In this document: positions 1 to 7,773 of the stretch, piece after piece
Position numbering within the stretch: position 1 is the stretch's first letter
Layout: every line of letters begins with the position of its first letter
NCBI GenBank assembly: GCA_904420555.1
Contig: CAJFVO010000002.1
Location: 1 to 64,000, forward strand
Direction: 5' to 3'
DNA length: 64,000 nucleotides
Source: Candidatus Heritagella intestinalis
GTDB lineage: Bacteria; Bacillota; Clostridia; Oscillospirales; Acutalibacteraceae
Translations under genes and position numbers: made by a program
Notes under the pieces: model-generated
The model's input: the letters and a program-made list of their open reading frames with translations, nothing else
Database searches by the model: none
What the model was told of the DNA's origin: nothing

Positions 1-172
1 TACCGTCAACCTCAGGACTCATATCGTGAAGAACGATATCAACCTTACCGGTGGTGAAGGTATTCTTTTTGGTGTCGGTCTTATCGGTGAAGTAAGCCAG
101 GGTTGCGCCCACGCCGATGATGCAAACCAGAGCCAGGCTCAGGATGGAAATGAGAAGGTTTCTTTTTTTCAT
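1..172 (-). CDS. SipW-type signal peptide protein (TasA/camelysin-like), partial
   Basis: Only the first 57 codons lie in the window. The N-terminus reads MKKRNLLISILSLALVC and continues through a hydrophobic stretch to GATLAYFTDK, followed by NTFTTGKVDI. This is the hallmark of proteins exported through a SipW-type signal peptidase (TasA, camelysin/CalY and relatives): a long hydrophobic core, the G-x-T-x-A-Y/L-x-T cleavage region, then the N-T-F mature start. It is the last visible gene of the minus-strand locus starting near 6.5 kb and follows the 255-aa protein by about 30 bases. By analogy the mature protein would be an extracellular fibre or matrix subunit; that role is inferred from family and context. 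Confidence 0.85.
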   Translation of the reverse strand, partial: MKKRNLLISILSLALVCIIGVGATLAYFTDKTDTKKNTFTTGKVDIVLHDMSPEVDG

Positions 173-204
173 GGTATGTACTCCTTTGAGTTAATCAGCA
201 ATTT

Positions 205-972
205 TTAGCCTTTAACAGCAGCATCCAGCAGAGGAGCAGCCGCACCAACAATCTGGTTCAGATTAGCCTCCAAAGTGGATCCCTCAATTGCCTGAACTGC
301 TACACCATAAACGTCCAACTCGGTATTTACAGTTTCAGAATCAACAGCACCAACAGAGAGCTTGGTGAACAGAGGAGCGGTAGTGGCATTATTAGTCACA
401 TTCAACTTCTGGTTATAAACGAAATAATACTTAGTAGTTGTGCTGTCAGCCTGCAAGGTGTTCAAAGCAGCGGCATTAAGTCCCGCTTCAGCCTTTGCAT
501 AAGTCCAAGTCTTGCCTTCATCTGCGCTAGTGGCAGTTACCAAATACCAGCCAGTGGATGCGCTATCAGCCGCAAAAGTAATGTTCTGAGCGGCCATAGC
601 AGCGATATCAGCCTGATCGAGCTTTGCAACTACCCAAGACTCGGGAGGAGTAGTTCCATCTTCATTTGCATCACGCAGGGTAAAGAAGGGATTTTTGTGC
701 AAAGTAGAATTGGATACCAGATTGTCATAGTTCTGTCCATCAGGAGTCAATCCAGTATCCTTAACATAATCGCCATTGGTACCCTGCTTAACAATATCTT
801 CTTGCAGGATGAAGTCAGGTTTTCCAGGAGTTACATCGTATCCATCGCCAACAGCAAAAGTGTTCTTCAGATCCTCAGTCTGGGAAGTCAGCAGAGCCAA
901 AGTGCCGCCAACAGCGACAGCGCCAACCAGTGCCAGGCAAGTAGCCAACGTGGCAATTCTCTTCTTCGTCAT
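205..972 (-). CDS. SipW-type signal peptide secreted protein, 255 aa
   Basis: A 255-residue secreted protein starting at an ATG preceded by AAAGAGG. Residues 1-40 carry a SipW-type leader (MTKKRIATLATCLALVG, then GGTLALLTSQ and NTFAVGDGYD). The rest is Ala/Thr-rich with no catalytic motif I recognise, and looks like a beta-rich extracellular domain. It shares the NTF-V-GxGYxxxxxF mature start with the neighbour at 1103-1843, so the two are probably paralogues. It lies in the operon with the SipW-like peptidase, which is the likely processing enzyme. A structural role in an extracellular fibre is inferred. No cell-wall sorting signal is present. Confidence 0.85.
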   Translation of the reverse strand: MTKKRIATLATCLALVGAVAVGGTLALLTSQTEDLKNTFAVGDGYDVTPGKPDFILQEDIVKQGTNGDYVKDTGLTPDGQNYDNLVSNSTLHKNPFFTLRDANEDGTTPPESWVVAKLDQADIAAMAAQNITFAADSASTGWYLVTATSADEGKTWTYAKAEAGLNAAALNTLQADSTTTKYYFVYNQKLNVTNNATTAPLFTKLSVGAVDSETVNTELDVYGVAVQAIEGSTLEANLNQIVGAAAPLLDAAVKG

Positions 973-1102
973 TGCAAATTACCTCTTTCTTAAATTTTTT
1001 GTATGCTCACCCGCAAGCCCTGGGCCGCTCCGCCAAGAGCCAGCGGGAAAGTTACCGCAAATTGTTTATGTTCTTTCTCCATGTTTATGAAGCCTGCGTG
1101 TA

Positions 1103-1843
1103 TTATTTCAGCTTGTCAATAGCAGCCGCGACCGCTTCGCTGGGAGAGGTGTATGGGGCCTGTACTGCTACGCCGGAAATATCAACACTCAGCGAATCAG
1201 ACACTTTCTCAAATTCCTCGTTGCCCATGTCTTTCAGCTGAACGTAGGTGAACAGGGCATCGGTGCTTTCGCCTTCATCCAAAATAGCAATATCGCCTTC
1301 ATTGTCACCGGTATAGGCCACATCCATATTATCGATTTGACCATTGTTGGTGAAAATGTAGTAGCCATCGTATTTCCTATAGTCGATAGACTTGGTCGAG
1401 CCATCACTATTGGCCACTTTAACCCAGTTGAGGTTCAAACCGGCCTCGCCCAGCATGTTCTTGAAGATATACCCTTCAGAAATTGCCTTATCGAAATCAG
1501 TGAGTTTAGCAACGATGTAGCTCTCGATGACGTGGGTACCATCCTGATTCTTTCCCAGATGGAAAGTGGGATCCTTGGCGAACTGGGTGCCGGGCAGCAG
1601 GCCAGAATATGTCTGGTTGTTCTCAGTACGATTAATCGTACTCGTTTCGGTAGGAAGGCCAGCGTCGGGCTTCTTGGTTTCATCCAAAGTGAAAGCGTCA
1701 CTGCCCACATAGCCGGTGCCCACCGTGAAGGTGTTTGTGATGGACTCGCTGTCGGTGAGGTAGGCCAGGGTGCCGCCCAAGGCTACAGCCGCCACCAGCA
1801 AGCCGCAAATTACCGACATGACGATTCTTTTGCGCCGCTTCAT
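1103..1843 (-). CDS. SipW-type signal peptide secreted protein, 246 aa
   Basis: The reading frame extends upstream to 1882, but the ATG at 1843 is chosen because AAGGAGTG sits 7 bases before it and it begins the basic stretch MKRRKRIVMSV of the signal peptide. The leader ends in GGTLAYLTDSESITNTFTVG, the classic SipW cleavage context. The mature part resembles the 255-aa neighbour: both have NTF, GTGY or GDGY, a segment beginning DxxNPT/KNP-F, an E-S-x-V-V-AKL strand and a closing V-G-V-A-V-Q-A motif near the C-terminus. These shared landmarks indicate duplicated subunits. It lies directly downstream of the signal peptidase gene. The role as fibre subunit is inferred. Confidence 0.85.
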   Translation of the reverse strand: MKRRKRIVMSVICGLLVAAVALGGTLAYLTDSESITNTFTVGTGYVGSDAFTLDETKKPDAGLPTETSTINRTENNQTYSGLLPGTQFAKDPTFHLGKNQDGTHVIESYIVAKLTDFDKAISEGYIFKNMLGEAGLNLNWVKVANSDGSTKSIDYRKYDGYYIFTNNGQIDNMDVAYTGDNEGDIAILDEGESTDALFTYVQLKDMGNEEFEKVSDSLSVDISGVAVQAPYTSPSEAVAAAIDKLK

Positions 1844-1900
1844 ATTTATCACTCCTTCTTTGATTTTTATGCCATGGGGCATCCGCCCCGGGGAAACGAA

Positions 1901-2431
1901 TTATTCCTTCCCGTCTGGGGGAAGCTCTTTTGCAGGCTTATCCTTGCTCTCCTCCTCATCCTTGGAGAAGATCTCCGGAATGAAGGCCAGCAGAATAATG
2001 AAAATCAGCGCGCCGCAAATACTCATAATGCCTATGGGTGTGCGGATGTTTAAGCTGATGTAACCCAGGTACGGGATGTAGAAATCCATTTTCCCCACCA
2101 GGCGGTCAAATGTGATTGCGCCATCGGGATCGGAGTTGGCGTCGCCCTGGGTGGTCAGGGTCTGGGCGTCGGGGTCGATCTCCACCACGCGGTGGGTGAC
2201 CATGGTGTCGCTATCCAGCCGGTAGGTGACCACGTCGCCTACCTGGAGGGTTTCCGGCTCCACTTCCTTGACGTAAATCAGGGTTCCAACCGGGAGGGTG
2301 GGCTGCATACTGCCGGTGAGCACGGCCAGCTCGGTGTAGCCCATTAAGTAGGGCACGATGAGCACGCCGGCCAGGGCCAGCAGCACCACTGCCAACAACC
2401 CGGAAATGACATTACAGATTTTACGAAGCAT
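1901..2431 (-). CDS. sipW: SipW-type (ER-type) signal peptidase I
   Basis: A 176-residue membrane peptidase that removes SipW-type signal peptides. Residues 1-30 form the N-terminal transmembrane segment. The catalytic Ser is in LTGSMQPTLPVG, and the second catalytic residue is a His in MVTHRV, where P-type bacterial enzymes have Lys; this Ser/His arrangement defines the eukaryote-like ER type. The conserved TQGDANSDPD box follows, then a second transmembrane segment (about residues 133-157) and a charged Lys/Glu/Asp cytoplasmic tail. It sits among four genes whose products carry matching leaders, which supports dedicated processing. The start has only a weak ribosome binding site (GGAGACCC), but the preceding gene ends 12 bases upstream, so translational coupling is plausible. 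Confidence 0.92.
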   Translation of the reverse strand: MLRKICNVISGLLAVVLLALAGVLIVPYLMGYTELAVLTGSMQPTLPVGTLIYVKEVEPETLQVGDVVTYRLDSDTMVTHRVVEIDPDAQTLTTQGDANSDPDGAITFDRLVGKMDFYIPYLGYISLNIRTPIGIMSICGALIFIILLAFIPEIFSKDEEESKDKPAKELPPDGKE

Positions 2432-2443
2432 CCGGGGGTCTCC

Positions 2444-3118
2444 TTACGGGGTCGTGCTGGAGGTGGTATTTCCGTCAGCGGTATTGAAGGCGGTCACTAC
2501 GTCATTCAAGCTTGTGCCAGGGGCATCGCCAATGGCCAGCACGCTCTCGTGGTAGATGGTGATGTTGAAGGTGTCTACAAAGTCGGTCTTACCTGTCTCT
2601 TCATCTTTAACAAGGAGAGAGTCTCGCAGCTTATCGCCAATGATTACCTTGGTCATAAGGTTACTGGTGGACGTACCAGGCTGAAGAACACCAAGATAGT
2701 AGTAGAATCCATCTTTGTTATCTTTGCTTATATCCTCTCCTACTTGCTGCCAGCAATTAGCTTCATCTTTAACATTCGGCATAACGAGAAACAGCATAGT
2801 CGGATTATCTACAGCCTCTTTCTCTGCTTCCTCTTCGCTGTCCACGATCTCAATTTGCTTCGGGTCTACACCGGAAACCATGATTCTGGCGCGGACGTAC
2901 ACGGGAGACTTGCCGTTGTTTTCTACCCAGACGGTTTTTACATTCGCCCCGTCTGTATTTTCGTCCACCTCTGTATCCACATCGGCGGCGGCGAAAGTGT
3001 TGGTAAGGAATTGCGGGCTGCTAGCCATCAGGGCCAGGGTCGCGCCCACGGCTACCACCATCACCAGAGCCAGAAGGGTCGCGATACACATCCGCTTTGT
3101 CTTAAACAAGGGTTTCAT
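2444..3118 (-). CDS. SipW-type signal peptide secreted protein, 224 aa
   Basis: A secreted protein whose leader runs from MKPLFKTKRMCIATL through VVAVGATLALMASS, followed by FLTNTFAAADVD at the mature start. The mature part contains the segment VWVENNGKSPVYVRARIMV, typical of TasA/camelysin-like beta-sandwich proteins, where the pattern V-x-N-x-G-x-x-P-x-Y-V-R is common, and later FYYYLGVLQPG. It is more like classical camelysin/TasA than the two proteins downstream of sipW. It lies between the large surface protein (21 bases upstream) and sipW (12 bases downstream), so it belongs to the same transcript. Likely a matrix-fibre subunit or its anchor; the role is inferred. Confidence 0.87.
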   Translation of the reverse strand: MKPLFKTKRMCIATLLALVMVVAVGATLALMASSPQFLTNTFAAADVDTEVDENTDGANVKTVWVENNGKSPVYVRARIMVSGVDPKQIEIVDSEEEAEKEAVDNPTMLFLVMPNVKDEANCWQQVGEDISKDNKDGFYYYLGVLQPGTSTSNLMTKVIIGDKLRDSLLVKDEETGKTDFVDTFNITIYHESVLAIGDAPGTSLNDVVTAFNTADGNTTSSTTP

Positions 3119-3139
3119 TTTTCATTTCTCCTTTCTGGC

Positions 3140-6100
3140 TTAGTTTTCGGTACTATCGGGCTTTTTTCCGGGATCCTCCGGATTACAAATGATCTTGTCA
3201 TCCTTGTTCCAAGTGATGACATTGCCATCGCCCCAAGACGGGTTATTCTGGGTTGCGCCGCTGTCGCTGGGGATGTTGGAATTATCTGCGGTGTTGGTGA
3301 ATGTTACCGTTTTATCGGTTCCACCGACTTCAACGCATTCATTTCCATCAAGTCCTTCAACATCAATCTGCTCGTAGTTCAGGCTATCCAGCTCTTCGAC
3401 TTTATAGGTACCGGCCGGGAGGGTAAGCTCCTTGTTGTTCGTCTCCGGATTACTCATGTCGATGTGCACATAGTAGACTGTGCCATCCTCTTTCTGAGAG
3501 GTAATCTTGAAGTCAAACACGGGCTTACCGTTAGTGGCTTGCTGGCTGTTTTCAAGCACCTTGGTGATGGTCAGGACACCTTCTGCATCGGTATAGGTGT
3601 TGGTGAAGGCAACGGAGGAGGTCTCATTACCCGCCACGGACACTTTGGCACTGGTTGTGTTGCCGCTTTCGACGGTCTCTTCGCTGGTGTCCTTTACCTC
3701 ATAGGCAACATTCAAAGCTTTGTTGTCTACATCGGTATTGATTTCCGTCACCGTGTAAGTATCCTCGTTCAGGTTTTCCAGGGTCCAGGTGTAGACACCG
3801 TCAGCTTTCGTTGCTTCGTCAAGGGTCAACGTGTCAATGAGAGTACCATTGGAAGCCTTCACCTCTATGGCGAAATTCTCGGGAACCACACCCTCGTCAA
3901 GCCCTGCAAAGGTCTTGGTAATGGTCAAATCACCGGGGTTCTTCCGGATAGACAGGTGGACGTGGTAGGATTTCTGCCACGGATAACCTTCATTGTCATA
4001 TGTTACGTTACCACGTTTATAACCCTCTTTATTAAGTTTGTCATTGTTGCTGGTTGCCTGAACATAAACAATCGAGTAATCACTCGAATTATTTATGATT
4101 TCATTAGCTGTAACGCTATCCCCGTTTATTGTGGCAACCTGCGTGCCTCTGGTAATGTATCCCTGATTTATTAAATTTTGTAGGACTGTCCCCACATCAT
4201 TCATATTAATTCCCGGATCATAGCCATTTGCTTTAATCCAATTCTGTACAGCATCATGGCCTTGAATATTGGTAGTAACATAATCCGAAGCGGGAGTCTC
4301 AGAAGTAGCTACATTGGCAAATCCCGATTGCAAATAAGAGGGCAGTATTCCCCAATCATCCTCAAAATTATACATTTCATCACCGTTTACATCCTGCAAG
4401 TAGAACCGCACGGGGTATTCGTCGCTGGTATCTTCGGTGTAAGTATTGGTGAGAGTGGCCGGAGTAATTGTATCAGCAACTACATCCGCAGCTGTCTGCT
4501 CTTGCTCATTTTTATCGTAACCATCCGGAACACCGGTAACTTCTTCGGTAATGGTATACTGGCCAGGGTCGATGTTATTAAAGCTCGCCGTAGCAGTAAA
4601 AACGCCCTCCCCCGCAGCAGTAAACTCATATGCTGTCAAGGTATCAGAAGCTGTATAATCCCCATTCCGAATGGTAATCTTCACTTCATAGTCGGCAGGG
4701 ATTGTTTCAAAGCCTTCTACGCGCTTTGTAACTGTCAGAGTACCCTTATCAGGAGTAGGATCCAATGGATGTGTAGTAAAGGCTACATCATCCAAAAGAT
4801 TGCCCACTGTACTATTTGCTGCATCTGTAGTACCATTATAAGAGCTTACGGATGTGAAATAAAATCTTGAGACAAATTGTGAAGCCGGAACTTCATAAGA
4901 ACCGCTATTATATTCCCACTTGCTACGATTTGCAGTAGAGGAATCTACAAAATACGACTGCCCACTCTGGTCGCCATGAGCAGGATCAAAGCCCGCCTCA
5001 ATATCCTTCACATTCTCTATCAGCAGTTGCATTTCGTCCATACGATTATTCGTACCAAAACGACCTCTGTGATAATACTGCCAGTTCAAAGTAGAGAGCG
5101 GGACTGTCAACACATCTTGATACAAAGCACCCCACGCTTCGCAATTCAATTCTGCAACCTGATTACCATCCGGCACACCCGTTGTAGTATTGTAAGCATC
5201 ATCAAGGTAATAATTATCCCAAGCAGCTCTACTATTCAAAAAAGGATTTAAGATTTCAATATCTTGATTCCTATGACTACCTGTACCAAGCCCAGTGGTT
5301 TTCCAAATCAGTCCGTTTGTTGATACAGGAATTTGCTGCATCATATCATCAGAACCACTACCTTGTGGAACCTCAAAACTACCATTTTGCAGAGCAAAAT
5401 AGTACGGTACCATTTCCGCTTCGGAAGTTGCTATAGTATTCCCAGCAGCATCCACTGCTGCTACTTTATACCAGTAGCGCATTGTTGTATCAAGTTCATT
5501 ATTATTTTCTTGATACAGGCGGTCATAAGCAACATTTACCCAGTTGCCCTTATTGTCGGCAGCGGCAGCAACATTATATTCATCGCCTGTTACCTTTACT
5601 CGGGCAACTTCTGTATAATTGCCATTTTTGCTCTCGCTACGATACCAGACGTAATGGTCGACCTGTTCAGCCGAAGCTTCCTCGATATGAGCAACAAACC
5701 GGCCTGTATCTATAATATCGTCTTCAATCCAAAGGTCGCCAGAGGGATCCGGCGTAGGTTCGGGTTCAGCAGTATTCCGATAATGAAGCGTTAGTGTAAA
5801 GTTCTCACGCACCTCATACCACTTATCGGAGTAATACTCTAAGTAGTAGTAACCTATCAACCCACTCTCGCGTGAAACCCGAATTTGAGTTACTTGATTC
5901 CCATCAATGGTAGCATACTGATACTCATAGTTCGAATTTGTTTCAACATAACTATCTACACTTGTACTATTATTGTATCTATTGTATTCAATCGTTTCAG
6001 TAGACGGTTGTCCAATTTGATTGCCATTCTCATCTACATGCTGAACATAAAAAGTACCTTCCGAATCTCCCCAACCCACTCTCGGCTCCGCCTGGGGCGC

Positions 6101-6265
6101 ATCATTTGCCTCCGGCTCTTCGGTGGGCTCTGCGATCTGCTCCGCCTGGCTCTGCGGGGCGGTGGTGTCCACTGCGCCGGCAAACGTCATGCCAGGCAGC
6201 ATACCGACCACCAGGCCCAGCGCAAGGGCCAAGCTCAGTAAACGGTTGTACAGTTTGTGCTTCAT
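3140..6265 (-). CDS. Large multidomain secreted surface protein (Cna-B/SpaA-like domains)
   Basis: A 1041-residue exported protein and first gene of the surface locus. Residues 1-30 form a classical Sec signal peptide (MKHKLYNRLLSLALALGLVV ... FAGA), unlike its SipW-type neighbours. A repeat-like region with YxxVxENFTLTLHYR lies around residues 65-170. Around 290-495 there is a lectin- or DUF642-like domain, beginning NGSFEVP and ending NLLDDVAF. Three Cna-B/DUF5979-like beta domains follow, starting near 508 (GTLTVTKRVEG), 776 (GDLTITKTFAG) and 896 (GVLTITKVLE), each ending in a TFTNT-type strand. The C-terminus is short and hydrophilic, with no LPxTG motif and no membrane anchor, so attachment must be non-covalent or via the SipW-exported partners. 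Probably adhesive or scaffolding. Confidence 0.85.
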   Translation of the reverse strand: MKHKLYNRLLSLALALGLVVGMLPGMTFAGAVDTTAPQSQAEQIAEPTEEPEANDAPQAEPRVGWGDSEGTFYVQHVDENGNQIGQPSTETIEYNRYNNSTSVDSYVETNSNYEYQYATIDGNQVTQIRVSRESGLIGYYYLEYYSDKWYEVRENFTLTLHYRNTAEPEPTPDPSGDLWIEDDIIDTGRFVAHIEEASAEQVDHYVWYRSESKNGNYTEVARVKVTGDEYNVAAAADNKGNWVNVAYDRLYQENNNELDTTMRYWYKVAAVDAAGNTIATSEAEMVPYYFALQNGSFEVPQGSGSDDMMQQIPVSTNGLIWKTTGLGTGSHRNQDIEILNPFLNSRAAWDNYYLDDAYNTTTGVPDGNQVAELNCEAWGALYQDVLTVPLSTLNWQYYHRGRFGTNNRMDEMQLLIENVKDIEAGFDPAHGDQSGQSYFVDSSTANRSKWEYNSGSYEVPASQFVSRFYFTSVSSYNGTTDAANSTVGNLLDDVAFTTHPLDPTPDKGTLTVTKRVEGFETIPADYEVKITIRNGDYTASDTLTAYEFTAAGEGVFTATASFNNIDPGQYTITEEVTGVPDGYDKNEQEQTAADVVADTITPATLTNTYTEDTSDEYPVRFYLQDVNGDEMYNFEDDWGILPSYLQSGFANVATSETPASDYVTTNIQGHDAVQNWIKANGYDPGINMNDVGTVLQNLINQGYITRGTQVATINGDSVTANEIINNSSDYSIVYVQATSNNDKLNKEGYKRGNVTYDNEGYPWQKSYHVHLSIRKNPGDLTITKTFAGLDEGVVPENFAIEVKASNGTLIDTLTLDEATKADGVYTWTLENLNEDTYTVTEINTDVDNKALNVAYEVKDTSEETVESGNTTSAKVSVAGNETSSVAFTNTYTDAEGVLTITKVLENSQQATNGKPVFDFKITSQKEDGTVYYVHIDMSNPETNNKELTLPAGTYKVEELDSLNYEQIDVEGLDGNECVEVGGTDKTVTFTNTADNSNIPSDSGATQNNPSWGDGNVITWNKDDKIICNPEDPGKKPDSTEN

Positions 6266-6599
6266 ACTTGCTGCCTCCTAATTCTTTTCAGATTCCGGTA
6301 TGCCGGCTGGAAGCGCCCCGCCCAAAGGGGATGCCGGGGTTTTTGGCTTCCTTGCGCCTATCATACCACATACCCGGTAAAAGTTCGGTTAAAATCTCGT
6401 CGCAAATTCGTAAGAATTTTGAAAAACTGCTTTTTAACCAAATTCTATCAGCTTTATTTGTTCACTTTGCTAAAGGGCGCTGCTACAGTTTTATTATAGC
6501 ATTTCCCAAGAGAAAGTCAATGGCGAAAGTTGTTTTTGTGGAACCTGTCGCATGGTTTACAAGTTTTTTCCAGGTTCCGCTGGTTTTTGGGGGCTGGAC
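6266..6599 (-). promoter_or_regulatory. Promoter and long leader of the surface locus
   Basis: This 334-base gap has no gene. On the minus strand a good sigma-A promoter is visible: TTGACT (6515-6520), 16-base spacer, TATAAT (6493-6498), predicting a leader of about 220 bases before the 1041-aa gene. Near the 3' end the leader can fold into a hairpin with arms GGAAGC/GCTTCC around 6309-6351 enclosing CCCC/GGGG arms, just ahead of the AGGAGG at about 6274-6279. That hairpin could modulate translation. I did not recognise a known riboswitch class. Confidence 0.6.
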
Positions 6600-7373
6600 T
6601 CAGCCAACAATCTCCCCCACGTTCTGGAGCACCAGACGGGGGCGGTAGGGGAAGTCCCCGATGGTCTCGCGGCTGGTAACGCCGGTGAGCACCAGGGCGG
6701 TATCCAGGCCCGTTTCGATACCGGCTACAATATCGGTATCCATGCGGTCGCCGATAATGGCGGTTTCCTCGGAGTGGACGCCCAGGAGCTTGAGGCCCGT
6801 GCGCATCATGAGGGGGTTGGGCTTGCCGATAAAGTAGGCGTTTTTCCCGGTGACCAGCTCAATGGGGGCCACCAGTGCCCGGCAGGCCGGCGCGATGCCG
6901 TCGCCCTTGGGGCCGGTGAGGTCAAAATTGGTGCCGATGAGCTTGGCGCCCTGGTTCACAAAATGCACGGCCTTGATAATGCTGTCATAATTATAGTTAT
7001 CGGCTTCCCCGATGATGACATAGTCGGGGTCGATCTCGTTGACGGTGATGCCGGCGTCATACAGGGCGTTGAGAAGGCCATGCTCCCCCACGGCGTAGGC
7101 CGAGGCTTCCGGGTATTGGGAAGCAATAAAGCTGGCGGTTGCCTGGGCGCTGGTGTAAAAATGGCTTTCGTCCACATCCAGGCCCATCCAGCCCAATTTC
7201 TTTTGCAGTTCCACGGGGGTGCGCCGGCTGGAGTTGGTGAGGAACAAAAATTGCTTGTTCTCCCGATAGAGCCATTCTACAAACTCCTTGGCGCCGGGGA
7301 GCAGCCGGTTGCCGTGGTAGATCACGCCGTCCATATCAATGATAAATCCCTTTTTCTGTCGCAGCTGTTCCAT
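6600..7373 (-). CDS. HAD-IIA family hydrolase (NagD/AraL-like phosphatase)
   Basis: A 257-residue cytoplasmic phosphatase of the HAD superfamily, subclass IIA. Motif I is DMDGVIYHG (Asp13 and Asp15), motif II is LTNSSRR, a conserved Lys lies in GKPNPLM, and the acidic motif is IGDRMDTDI. These families dephosphorylate small sugar or nucleotide phosphates; the substrate cannot be read from sequence. The start at 7373 is chosen over longer frames because AAGGATGG lies about 8 bases upstream, the protein then begins just before motif I, and the length fits the family (250-260 aa). It has its own promoter (7452-7480) and is not co-directional with another nearby metabolic gene. Confidence 0.9.
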   Translation of the reverse strand: MEQLRQKKGFIIDMDGVIYHGNRLLPGAKEFVEWLYRENKQFLFLTNSSRRTPVELQKKLGWMGLDVDESHFYTSAQATASFIASQYPEASAYAVGEHGLLNALYDAGITVNEIDPDYVIIGEADNYNYDSIIKAVHFVNQGAKLIGTNFDLTGPKGDGIAPACRALVAPIELVTGKNAYFIGKPNPLMMRTGLKLLGVHSEETAIIGDRMDTDIVAGIETGLDTALVLTGVTSRETIGDFPYRPRLVLQNVGEIVG

Positions 7374-7451
7374 GCTGAAACCATCCTTTCTGCGGCCCGG
7401 GGCCGGTCTTGCCCAGCGCGAGGCGGGCGTTTGGAAAATCCATACAATTCT

Positions 7452-7480
7452 ATCATAGCCTGCGGCGGCGCAGATTGCAA
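7452..7480 (-). promoter_or_regulatory. Sigma-A promoter of the HAD phosphatase gene
   Basis: On the minus strand, TTGCAA (7475-7480) and TATGAT (7452-7457) are separated by exactly 17 bases, about 75 bases ahead of the phosphatase start. Its position downstream of the terminator at 7504-7538 shows that the phosphatase does not depend on the upstream RNA transcript. Confidence 0.7.
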
Positions 7481-7503
7481 GAGGAATCCAGCCCGGAAAA
7501 ACC

Positions 7504-7637
7504 AAAAAAGCCTCTGCCGGCAAACGCCATGCAGAGGCTCCAGCCCCCCACCGCATAAGGGGCCTCTATTCATCGCCTGTCTGCTTTCGCATCCGAGGCA
7601 GTTGCAAGCCATTAGCATCCGGCTCATACGCTTTGTA
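7504..7637 (-). ncRNA. Candidate structured small RNA, ~134 nt, class unknown
   Basis: A transcript is predicted from its own near-consensus promoter (TTGCAT-17-TATAAT, 7644-7672) to an intrinsic terminator with 8-bp arms (7510-7517 and 7531-7538) followed by six U residues. There is no convincing ORF. The RNA can form a closing stem CGUAUGAG/CUUAUGCG (7624-7631 with 7553-7560), enclosing a short GCC/GGC hairpin and a GCCU/AGGC stem capped by UGC-GAAA-GCA. A GAGGC just 3' of these can also pair with the GCCUC of the terminator's 5' arm, so an antiterminator alternative exists. It lacks the conserved SRP loop and does not look like tmRNA or RNase P. It might be a divergent 6S-like RNA or an unnamed class. 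Confidence 0.55.
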
Positions 7638-7643
7638 TTCCAT

Positions 7644-7672
7644 ATTATAACGCCGTCCCCTACCGGATGCAA
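7644..7672 (-). promoter_or_regulatory. Sigma-A promoter of the small RNA candidate
   Basis: TTGCAT at 7667-7672 and a perfect TATAAT at 7644-7649 with a 17-base spacer on the minus strand. Transcription should begin near 7637. The terminator of the upstream SH3-like gene (7733-7767) ends about 60 bases before it, so this is an independent unit. Confidence 0.75.
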
Positions 7673-7732
7673 GATGTGACAAAAAGTGTGACAGACTTTT
7701 TTATTTTTTGTATTTGAAATGAATTGTGAGAA

Positions 7733-7767
7733 ACAAAAAGTGCCGGGTGCAGTACTCCGCACCCGGC
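7733..7767 (-). terminator. Intrinsic terminator of the SH3-like operon
   Basis: Minus-strand hairpin with 9-bp arms GCCGGGTGC/GCACCCGGC (7742-7750 and 7759-7767), followed by a U-rich tail (ACTTTTTG). It directly follows the last of three SH3-like paralogues. A partial copy of the same hairpin lies at 9296-9323 ahead of the third paralogue's 3' end. Confidence 0.8.
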
Positions 7768-7773
7768 TTCTCT

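Noticed and set aside
7504-7637. SRP RNA or tmRNA
   Set aside because: The conserved SRP GGAA-loop sequence and the tmRNA tRNA-like ends are absent.
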